Below are positions 1-7,048 of a stretch of 64,000 nt of DNA, in pieces; position 1 is the stretch's first letter, and each line of letters opens with the position of its first letter. The stretch comes from Lentimicrobiaceae bacterium (GTDB taxonomy: Bacteria > Bacteroidota > Bacteroidia > Bacteroidales > Lentimicrobiaceae), in the NCBI GenBank assembly GCA_020636745.1, contig JACJXH010000010.1, positions 92,131 through 156,130 of the forward strand, in the 5' to 3' direction. The notes beneath the pieces were generated by a model. That model was given only the letters and a program-made list of their open reading frames with translations. It was not told the origin of the DNA and ran no database searches. Made by a program: the position numbers and the translations under genes.

Positions 1-341
1 ATGCCATCACTTTCCGAAAAATCTGCTTTTGCATAAATAACATCCTTTTCGTGCATCACCGACCATAGTTTGGTGTGCCCCATTAACACTGTGTTGAGTA
101 CAGTATGTTCATCAAATTCAGAGTGATTCTGTTTGAGCACCGATAAACGTTCACCCGGGACCATGCTTACATTGCCTTTGGTATATTCCATTTCGCCCGA
201 CAGCATTTTAAGAAAAGTAGATTTTCCTGCGCCATTAGCCCCAATTATACCATAGCAATTGCCTGGTGTAAATTTTAAATTTACATCCTGAAACAATATC
301 CTCTTGCCAAACTGAATACCCAGATCCGAAACTGTAATCAT
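1..341 (-). CDS. ABC-F family ATP-binding protein, N-terminal part (YbiT-like)
   Basis: The reverse strand reads from an ATG at 341 for 113 codons and leaves the window on the left, so only the first part of the first ATPase domain is present. The Walker A motif GANGAGKST lies near residues 34-42 and is preceded by the usual ABC-F opening MITVSDLGIQFGKRILF. The stretch VLMGHTKLW followed by a (F/M)SESDG-type segment is characteristic of the YbiT/Uup-type ABC-F proteins, which bind ribosomes or assist translation rather than transport. No membrane segment is present. The gene is divergent from the TiaS-like gene at 622. The family is clear; the exact subgroup is inferred from a fragment. Confidence 0.85.
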   Translation of the reverse strand, partial: MITVSDLGIQFGKRILFQDVNLKFTPGNCYGIIGANGAGKSTFLKMLSGEMEYTKGNVSMVPGERLSVLKQNHSEFDEHTVLNTVLMGHTKLWSVMHEKDVIYAKADFSESDG

Positions 342-605
342 TTAATTTTGTGTTTGTTGTATTAAAAAATATCTCTTCATTAAAAGGGCTGCAAAGGTAG
401 AACTAATAATTGGATTTTTATGGCATGAATTACAGTGTTGTTGAATGATTCTTCAGTGTGAAGGCTGAAGATTTGTTTTAAATTCCGGATTTGGTTGCTC
501 ATGTTTTTCATTTTATGAGGTTCCGGGACGATTTTTAGTTTTTCACAGGTTAGGCCTAAATGAATTTATTTTCATGTTCTTATATAAAGGTATAATGTAG
601 TTTCT

Positions 606-613
606 TAGTTTTG
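606..613 (+). promoter_or_regulatory. Candidate Bacteroidota -7 promoter element (TAGTTTTG)
   Basis: TAGTTTTG matches the TAnnTTTG -7 consensus of the Bacteroidota primary sigma factor. It ends only 8 bases before the ATG at 622, so a start about 5-7 bases downstream would give an almost leaderless mRNA. No clear -33 TTG/TTTG is seen at the usual spacing. Confidence 0.4.
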
Positions 614-621
614 CCGGCAAT

Positions 622-1359
622 ATGCGCTACCTGATTGGAATAGATGATACAGATAACCTTGAGAGCAGGGGTACCGGCCATCGGGCACGAATGCTGGGGC
701 TGCAACTCGATGAGAATGGGATATGCCGGTTGCACAGCATTACCCGTCATCAGTTGTTTGTAAGCCCGCTGATTCCTTATACTTCACACAACAGCTCGGC
801 TTGCCTGATGGTGTCGGATGTCGGAAATAAACAACAACTGATTGATTATTGCCGCCGCTTTCTGTTGAGCGAAAGTGCTGAAGGCTCTGATGCCGGCCTT
901 TGTATTGCTGCTTATGATTTGATTCATGATGACATTGTAAACTGGGGCAATCAGGCTAAAACCGTTGTACTCAAAATGGAGGATGCCATTGAAATTGCGC
1001 AGAAAAATGATGTTTATCTTGAAGGATTGACCGGTACCCGGTGTGGAATAATTGGATCTCTGGCAGCTGTTGGCTTGCGCAAGGAGGGCAACGACGGACG
1101 ATTGCTTTGGATGCGTCATCTTCGCGAAACGCAGGGCATATTTACGATTGACCAAATTTTAGCTTTGATCAAGATTGAATCGGTGGTTGACATGGAAGGA
1201 TTTCCTGTACCTCCCAATGCTATTGTCACGTTGAGCGATTGGTCAAGGCCCGTTATGATGAATAATAAAATAACTCTCATTTTACAAAAATACAGTTCCA
1301 ATGAAGAAACCTATTACACCTGTGCTTCAAAAGAGTATATCAAGCATATTTCCGGATAA
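622..1359 (+). CDS. TiaS-like IDDTD-domain protein (COG1571-like), function unknown in bacteria
   Basis: The 245-residue protein opens with GIDDTDN (residues 6-12), the signature of the kinase-like domain of archaeal TiaS, which makes 2-agmatinylcytidine in tRNA-Ile2. Further matches are the segment ending in IPYTSHNSSACL (near residues 51-62), resembling the TiaS 'NPNIPxKTxxN' region, and CGIIGSLAAVGL (near 141-152), resembling its G-x-I-G-A-L-A-A-x-G motif. It is much shorter than archaeal TiaS (about 420 residues) and lacks the C-terminal OB-fold and zinc-ribbon parts that handle tRNA. Bacteria use TilS and lysidine for that tRNA, so another substrate is likely. It heads a run of four genes and overlaps the next by 59 bases. 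Homology is fairly sure; the reaction is not known. Confidence 0.7.
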   Translation: MRYLIGIDDTDNLESRGTGHRARMLGLQLDENGICRLHSITRHQLFVSPLIPYTSHNSSACLMVSDVGNKQQLIDYCRRFLLSESAEGSDAGLCIAAYDLIHDDIVNWGNQAKTVVLKMEDAIEIAQKNDVYLEGLTGTRCGIIGSLAAVGLRKEGNDGRLLWMRHLRETQGIFTIDQILALIKIESVVDMEGFPVPPNAIVTLSDWSRPVMMNNKITLILQKYSSNEETYYTCASKEYIKHISG

Positions 1360-1870
1360 ACGCGTTCAGACACTTGCCGGGATCTTCGTGCTGTTTTTGG
1401 TTGGAATGATGGCCATGCTGCTTCATGCAAAGCTGCGTGTGCCTTTGCACCTTCCTGGTAAGCAGGGCCTTTTGTTTATGTTTTTGATTGTAAGTTCATC
1501 CCTGATGTCAGGTTTCAGGTTTTCAACTCTTATTGCTACAACCGGTTCTGCTGCTTTGCTTTTAACAGGTTTTGGAGGGTTCAGCGATCCATTTATGCCG
1601 GTTTATTATGTTGTGCTGGGCGTGATGATGGATTTATTGCTTGACTCTTCCTCTTTATCATCCGGAAAAGCCTGGTTTATTGGTTTGGCCGGATCCTTGA
1701 GCTTTTCGGTAATTCCCCTAAGCAGGGCTTTGATAGCTTTTTTAACCGGACTACCATTCCCTTCATTGTTGAACGGGGTGGCATATCCCTGGTTAACACA
1801 TCTGCTTTTTGGCTTTTTGGGAAGTTATTTGGCTGCCCTCGCTGTTAAATCAGCTGTGCCGGAAAAGTAA
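1301..1870 (+). CDS. Small integral membrane protein, possibly an ECF-type S component
   Basis: The 189-residue protein has about five hydrophobic segments (roughly residues 24-43, 55-70, 75-92, 98-112 and 125-180 as two) and no signal peptide cleavage site. The size, the glycine-rich segment GFGGFSDPFMPVYYVVLG and the final amphipathic helix resemble S components of ECF vitamin transporters or small permease subunits, but no family motif could be matched with confidence. The ATG at 1301 lies inside the preceding gene, with a 59-base overlap; a later ATG near 1408 would remove the first hydrophobic segment and is less likely. The overlap implies translational coupling with the TiaS-like gene. 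No ECF ATPase genes are in the window. I do not recognise the specific function. Confidence 0.55.
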   Translation: MKKPITPVLQKSISSIFPDKRVQTLAGIFVLFLVGMMAMLLHAKLRVPLHLPGKQGLLFMFLIVSSSLMSGFRFSTLIATTGSAALLLTGFGGFSDPFMPVYYVVLGVMMDLLLDSSSLSSGKAWFIGLAGSLSFSVIPLSRALIAFLTGLPFPSLLNGVAYPWLTHLLFGFLGSYLAALAVKSAVPEK

Positions 1871-1938
1871 GAGGTATTCCGTAAAACATTTATTAACTGC
1901 TTTACCAGAGTTTGATTCCGTTTTTTAAACTATTCGAA

Positions 1939-2832
1939 ATGAAAAAATATTCATATCGCTGTTTCAGATGTGCTGTTGGCTTTATTGTATCAGTTGTTGT
2001 TTTAACACTGGCAGTTGCCTGTAGTGATGAGTCTGCAACCGACAATGTTCCGGTTATTCAGTTGATTCCTGATAACGGATCGCTGATATCTGATACTACT
2101 TTGCCTCCCGGTGGCTCTGTACCTGTAACTATCCGTGCATTGGGAGGCGGAAGTAATATTACTTATTTCGGTATTCGCATGTTTGACGGAACAACACATT
2201 ACGTGCTTGATTCAGGGATGAATGCAGCCAGCCTTAATTTTAACCAGATACTTTATAAAGGCAATAGCCCTGTTGAGGAATGGACATTCGTGATGATGAA
2301 TCATGACCGTCAAAAGGCTTCAGTTACCCTGACAATTGGCAAAAAAAATGTGACCGGCTGGGGCGCCATTTCCACATTGGATCATCTGGAATTGGGGGCT
2401 CAGTCAAATATGACTGCTGGTGGTTTTCTTTCGATGCCAGCAGGCGAGGTGTACAATTATGCTCAGGCAGCTGCAAATCAGCCCGGCATTGATATGATTT
2501 ATTATTACGGTGAATATGAGGCAACATTATCGTCGCCCGGCGAGAGTGATGCACCGGCCTACTTTCCTGATCTGGCTTCATGGTCTACGAAAAATGAAAC
2601 CCGATATGATACAACTTCCCTGAGTGAACAGGATTTTTACCGGGCATTTAACGATAGTTTGCTGATTGTTTCCTACGAACCTGTCAATGGAAAACGCAAG
2701 GCTAAAAATCTTACAGCGGGTATGGTTGTCGCTTTTAGAACCCAATCAGGAAAAATTGGCCTGGCGTTTATTAAAAATGTAATACCAGGTGCCGAAGGGA
2801 AACTTGAATGCGCGGTTAAAATTCAGAAATAG
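1939..2832 (+). CDS. Lipoprotein encoded just upstream of a TonB-dependent receptor
   Basis: The ATG at 1939 is preferred to an upstream TTG because it begins a classic lipoprotein signal: MKKYSYR, a hydrophobic stretch, then LAVAC with the lipidated Cys near residue 28. The mature part (about 270 residues) is rich in beta structure and shows no catalytic motif. The end, VVAFRTQSGKIGLAFIKNV, resembles the C-terminal strand region of HmuY-like or other surface substrate-binding lipoproteins of Bacteroidota. Its stop codon TAG shares one base with the GTG start of the receptor gene, so the two are translationally coupled and probably work together, the lipoprotein capturing a ligand at the cell surface. 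The ligand is unknown. Confidence 0.65.
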   Translation: MKKYSYRCFRCAVGFIVSVVVLTLAVACSDESATDNVPVIQLIPDNGSLISDTTLPPGGSVPVTIRALGGGSNITYFGIRMFDGTTHYVLDSGMNAASLNFNQILYKGNSPVEEWTFVMMNHDRQKASVTLTIGKKNVTGWGAISTLDHLELGAQSNMTAGGFLSMPAGEVYNYAQAAANQPGIDMIYYYGEYEATLSSPGESDAPAYFPDLASWSTKNETRYDTTSLSEQDFYRAFNDSLLIVSYEPVNGKRKAKNLTAGMVVAFRTQSGKIGLAFIKNVIPGAEGKLECAVKIQK

Positions 2833-5135
2833 TGAAAAGGAAGTCTGTAAATATATTCATGGTTTTGTTTCTGCTGGTTTTTTCAGAAACGGTGTTTGCT
2901 CAGTTTGCCATAGAAGGACAGGTTACTGACAGTCTCACAGGCAATCCGTTGCCAAACGTTAACATTACAATTGATGGTTTGAAAAGAGGGACTGTTTCAG
3001 GAGGTAATGGATTCTTTACGTTGACCAACCTGCCTGCCGGACGCATTAAACTGCATTTTACCCATATAGCCTGCCAAAGCAAAACCATCAGGATTGATTT
3101 ACAGCGTTCATTGAATTTGGGCGTTATTCGCTTACTGGCTGAATCATATGAACTGAAGGATGTGTTTATCACAGCCGACAGGCTTGAACGGCGTGCTGAA
3201 GAAGTGCCGGCCTCCATGTATACGATTCCAGGGAAAATGGCTGAGGTTTATGCCGTAAACAATGCCGATGAAATGTTATTGATGATACCGGGTATACGTA
3301 TTGATCGCGACCGGGGGATATTTTCAAAGAACTCAAGTATCAGTATGCGCGGATTGAACGGCAGTGCACGTACCCTTGTTTTGCTCGATGGAGCGCCCAT
3401 TAATAAAGCTGATGGCGGTGGAATTAACTGGAGCAGAATAGACCCTGATGCCATTGAACGCATTGAGGTAATGAAAGGGCCCAATTCGACCATTTATGGT
3501 GGTAATGCAATGGGCGGAGTTGTAAATATTATCACTGCCCGCAATCCGGGTACTTTCAGGGCGCGATTGAAAACTTTTTATGGTACTTACAATACTTTTG
3601 GGGGGAATCTTTCGGCAAGTGGTGCAAATATTCATCAAAACAAAGGTTTTTTCTGGTCGGTTAACAGTTTTTACCGCAAGGGAGATGGTTATTTTGTGGT
3701 GGCAGAGCTGGAGCGCGACAGTCTTGATGCCAAAACTTATCTGGAGGAAACCGGAGCTTCATTCAGAGTGGGTTATCAGTTCACCGCCCAAAATTCAATA
3801 GAGGCAGAATATAATTATTATTGGGATAAGCGCGGCGATGGCACGTTTATTACTGAACCAGGTGGAAGTTATAATCAGTATCCTTCACATTTTCTGAGGG
3901 TAAAATATCAGGGAACGCTCAGCCGCTGGCAACTTAATGCCAATGGGTTTTACCAGTTGGAAAATTACCGTCGGCAAAATGAAACCATCAAGAAACAAAC
4001 GGGCAAATACACGCTTTACGAAACTGATTCAAGGCGCGTTGATGCCGGCCTCTGGCTCACAGCTGCCTTGCCCATGAAAAACGGAAGCAGATTGACCACA
4101 GGCCTTGATGCAAAGGCAGGGTCGGTTGATGCCTCTGATATTTATTATACAGCTACTGACATTTTAACCAATAAAGGGAAAATGGATATGGGAGCTGCTT
4201 TTCTTCAGCTTGAAATGCCTGTAAACGGCACAAAACTAAGCTTTGAAGCCGGCTTAAGGGTAGATGGAGCCCGATTTCATCATGGAAGCTTTGTTATTGA
4301 AGACCCTACTTCCTTTTCTGCATTTATGGTTGAATATCCTTCTCAATTTCATGATACTGCATGGTTGGCTGTTAGTCCCCGACTGGCTCTTTTGTTTCAT
4401 CAGTCACCGTCATTTAAGACTTACCTGAGTTTTGCTCATGGTTTCAGGGCTCCGACTCTTGATGATATGTGCCGCAATGGAAATATAACCAAGGGATTTA
4501 AAAAGGCCAACCCTTTGCTAGGCCCTGAAAATCTGAATAATTTTGAACTGGGTTACTCTGCAGGCGTAAATTCAAAGCTTAAAATTGCGCAAAGCGCCTT
4601 TGTTTCAGCCGGAAATGAATTCCAGTATTTTATTGCCAACGGTGATTCGGTTTATACCGGAGGAAATAACCTGAAACCAGTGATGCAGCGTCAGAATATC
4701 AGCAACGTAATGATTTATGGTACCGAAGTCAGTCTTTCATGGCAGCCATTCAATTCTTTGTCAGTTTTTGCAAATTATGCATGGAATCATGCTGAAATCC
4801 GCTCTTCCGAAAATAGCAATGGACGCAGTCTTGAAGGAAAACGACTGATGGAGGTGCCCGAGCATCAGGCATCCGGCGCAATTGAATGGCGCTATAAATG
4901 GTTTATGGCCGGGGCAAGCCTGGCCTATACCGGAAAGTTGTTTGCCGATGACGATAATCTGATTGTCAATCAGGCACGGACAGAAACCGGCGTCAGGGTA
5001 TCAGCTAATTATCATGAAAGAATTTATCTCAGCCTGAGTATGCAGGATGTTTTAAACAACCGGTATACTGATAGCAAAGGCAATATTTCTCCGGGGAGGT
5101 TTATGATGTGCAGCATTATCTGGAAGTGGTTATAG
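2832..5135 (+). CDS. TonB-dependent outer-membrane receptor
   Basis: The 767-residue protein has a signal peptide ending at VFAQ (near residue 24), a carboxypeptidase-regulatory-like domain (about 26-110; IEGQVTDSLTGNPLPNVNI), a plug domain (about 115-235; SMRGLNGSARTLVLLDGAPIN and IERIEVMKGPNSTIYGGNA) and a 22-strand-type beta barrel to the C-terminus. Barrel features include FAHGFRAPTLDDM and a final aromatic-rich strand. The length suits a siderophore, vitamin or metal-complex receptor rather than a SusC protein (about 1000 residues), and no SusD follows. Start is GTG, overlapping the lipoprotein stop by one base. It ends the four-gene run; transport would need TonB-ExbBD from elsewhere. 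The ligand cannot be told from sequence alone. Confidence 0.93.
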   Translation: MKRKSVNIFMVLFLLVFSETVFAQFAIEGQVTDSLTGNPLPNVNITIDGLKRGTVSGGNGFFTLTNLPAGRIKLHFTHIACQSKTIRIDLQRSLNLGVIRLLAESYELKDVFITADRLERRAEEVPASMYTIPGKMAEVYAVNNADEMLLMIPGIRIDRDRGIFSKNSSISMRGLNGSARTLVLLDGAPINKADGGGINWSRIDPDAIERIEVMKGPNSTIYGGNAMGGVVNIITARNPGTFRARLKTFYGTYNTFGGNLSASGANIHQNKGFFWSVNSFYRKGDGYFVVAELERDSLDAKTYLEETGASFRVGYQFTAQNSIEAEYNYYWDKRGDGTFITEPGGSYNQYPSHFLRVKYQGTLSRWQLNANGFYQLENYRRQNETIKKQTGKYTLYETDSRRVDAGLWLTAALPMKNGSRLTTGLDAKAGSVDASDIYYTATDILTNKGKMDMGAAFLQLEMPVNGTKLSFEAGLRVDGARFHHGSFVIEDPTSFSAFMVEYPSQFHDTAWLAVSPRLALLFHQSPSFKTYLSFAHGFRAPTLDDMCRNGNITKGFKKANPLLGPENLNNFELGYSAGVNSKLKIAQSAFVSAGNEFQYFIANGDSVYTGGNNLKPVMQRQNISNVMIYGTEVSLSWQPFNSLSVFANYAWNHAEIRSSENSNGRSLEGKRLMEVPEHQASGAIEWRYKWFMAGASLAYTGKLFADDDNLIVNQARTETGVRVSANYHERIYLSLSMQDVLNNRYTDSKGNISPGRFMMCSIIWKWL

Positions 5136-5439
5136 TAAAAATGCAATAGCATTTTGAGCGTTTGCCTGTTTAGCAGTGCTGAACACAGCATTTTTTAAGG
5201 GAGGCGAAAATAATTATCGCCATGATTGCATGGGCTCTGTTTTTCCTGAGAATTCTTTTATTTACCTTTTTTACAGTTAGTTACAGCAACTGCCAGATGT
5301 GTTGCTTTTGCAGAGTCGTTTATTATCAGCGTTTGCTTGATTCAAAGTAAAGCTTTTGGGCGAAAGGGACTTATTCCTGCAATTAAAACTGACAGGTTTT
5401 TAAGTTTACTTCATTTAATTTGCTGGGATAGAAATGCAT
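5136..5439. other. Intergenic region between convergent genes
   Basis: About 300 bases between the receptor (+) and the hybrid kinase (-) gene ends. Apart from the 7-bp hairpin at its left end, no gene, RNA or clear repeat was seen. Confidence 0.6.
5138..5155 (+). terminator. Weak hairpin after the receptor gene
   Basis: AAAATGC-AATA-GCATTTT is a perfect 7-bp inverted repeat two bases after the receptor stop codon. It ends in four T but is AT-rich, so terminator strength is doubtful. Confidence 0.35.
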
Positions 5440-6780
5440 TTAAAGCAGTAGATTGAGCTTTTTCATGATGTCGAACAGTTGCTCTTTTTGAAATGGCTTT
5501 GATAGATAGTCGTTACAACCTTCAGAAAGAGCCCTTTCTTTTTCATTTTGCATAGCATAGGCTGTTTGTGCAATAATCGGTAGTCCGGCCCTGAACGAGC
5601 GGATTTCTTTGGTGGCTTCGTAGCCGTTCATAACAGGCATTTTAATGTCCATCAGAACTGCATTGATATCATAATTCCGGCGACATAAGTCAACCGCTTC
5701 TTTCCCGTTTTCAGCATGTATAAGCTCAATAGGAGTGCCACTCAGCAACTCTTTGATGTATTTGAAATTGATTTCTTCGTCTTCAACAACCAATAGCGTA
5801 AATTTTGTTTTAAATATCTTATCAGGCTCATGCAGTGTGTTTATTGCGCCTGATGGTAAAAATGGTTTATACGGGATGGTGAAATGAAAAACAGAACCTT
5901 TGTGCAATTCTGATTCAACCCATATTCTTCCGCCCAACAGTTGCAGATTGCCTTTACAGATGGCGAGTCCAAGTCCCATGCCTTCATAAAATTTGTTGAT
6001 GTCAAGCTCGGGCTTGTGAAATCGCTCAAAAATTTTATCAAACATATCAGGGGCAATACCGATGCCTGTATCTTCAACAAAGAAATTTATCTCCTGATTG
6101 CGCAGCGCGTAGCCAAACTTTATTTCTCCTTTTTCTGTAAACTTTATTGCATTGCTAAGTAAATGATTCAGTACCTGCCTTATTTTCATTTCATCGGTCA
6201 GAATTATGTCATTTTCGCCTTTTTCCTCCGCGATAAGTGAAAGTGTGACGTTTTTATTCACCAAAGGTTTGTACAGGTTGTATGAATCAGCAAGCAGTTT
6301 GTTGAGGTCTGTTTTGTTTTCAAATGGTTTAATGTTACCTGTTTCAATCAATGAGATATCAAGAATCTCACTCACAACTTCAAGTAAGCGGTTTGAGCTG
6401 TTGACAACAACTTTCAGATATTCTTTCCGCTGTTCCGGGCTCAGTTCGTTGTCATTCAATAATTCTGCAAATCCAACAATGCCATTCATTGGTGTGCGTA
6501 CTTCGTGTGAGATGTTTTGAAGGAATGCCGTTTTCAATTTGTCACTTTCAACTGCTTTTTTTTCGGCATTTCTGAGTTTTGTAAGGTGTAGCCGCAGATA
6601 AAAGAAAAAAAGCAGGGCCGTAGCGCTTACATAGAATAATCCTTTATAAGTTTGAGCTTTTGTCAGGTAATTGTGATCTTCAATGATGGAGTTCAGAAAT
6701 GAATCGGAAAATGCTATCCATAAAAAACCAAGCATCAGATATATGCCAGTAAATTTATATTCAAAGCTGATTTTCTTCAT
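5440..6780 (-). CDS. Hybrid histidine kinase with C-terminal receiver
   Basis: The 446-residue protein has two membrane segments (about residues 10-28 and 46-64) with a very short periplasmic loop, then a HisKA domain with phospho-acceptor His92 in NISHEVRTPMNG, an HATPase domain (DTGIGI and GMGLGLAICK motifs) and a C-terminal receiver with VVEDEEIN and phospho-acceptor Asp378 in LMDIKMPVMNG. There is no PAS or large sensor domain, so the signal is probably sensed in the membrane or the protein relies on partners. No response regulator with a DNA-binding domain is adjacent, making it an orphan. The core closely resembles the kinases at 13971, 43111 and 48936. A convergent receptor gene lies downstream; its promoter region faces the GH3 terminator. 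Confidence 0.93.
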   Translation of the reverse strand: MKKISFEYKFTGIYLMLGFLWIAFSDSFLNSIIEDHNYLTKAQTYKGLFYVSATALLFFFYLRLHLTKLRNAEKKAVESDKLKTAFLQNISHEVRTPMNGIVGFAELLNDNELSPEQRKEYLKVVVNSSNRLLEVVSEILDISLIETGNIKPFENKTDLNKLLADSYNLYKPLVNKNVTLSLIAEEKGENDIILTDEMKIRQVLNHLLSNAIKFTEKGEIKFGYALRNQEINFFVEDTGIGIAPDMFDKIFERFHKPELDINKFYEGMGLGLAICKGNLQLLGGRIWVESELHKGSVFHFTIPYKPFLPSGAINTLHEPDKIFKTKFTLLVVEDEEINFKYIKELLSGTPIELIHAENGKEAVDLCRRNYDINAVLMDIKMPVMNGYEATKEIRSFRAGLPIIAQTAYAMQNEKERALSEGCNDYLSKPFQKEQLFDIMKKLNLLL

Positions 6781-6993
6781 CGTTGGATAGAGTTAACTGT
6801 TATTCATCAATGGTTCATTTTAATAAACAATGATAACGGGATTTTGCATTAATGCGTAACCATCAGAAGGTACAGTTCAGGAAAGGAGTATCAGCGTATT
6901 GTTGAGTCAGGTGGTGATTACACAAAAGAAACATATCAGACTATAAATATAAACAAAAAAACGGGAATTTCGATTAATTGGCTGATTTTCAAA

Positions 6994-7028
6994 AAAAACG
7001 CCATTGGCATCAGGCCAATGGCGTTTTT
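6994..7028 (-). terminator. Strong intrinsic terminator of the GH144-GH3 operon
   Basis: A perfect 15-bp inverted repeat (6994-7008 and 7014-7028, loop ATCAG) with core AACGCCATTGGC is followed on the minus strand by eight T (complement of the A-run 6991-6998). It lies 20 bases after the GH3 stop codon. The T-run on the plus strand is shorter but could also act there. Confidence 0.92.
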
Positions 7029-7048
7029 GGGGGCATGAATCAGGTGAG

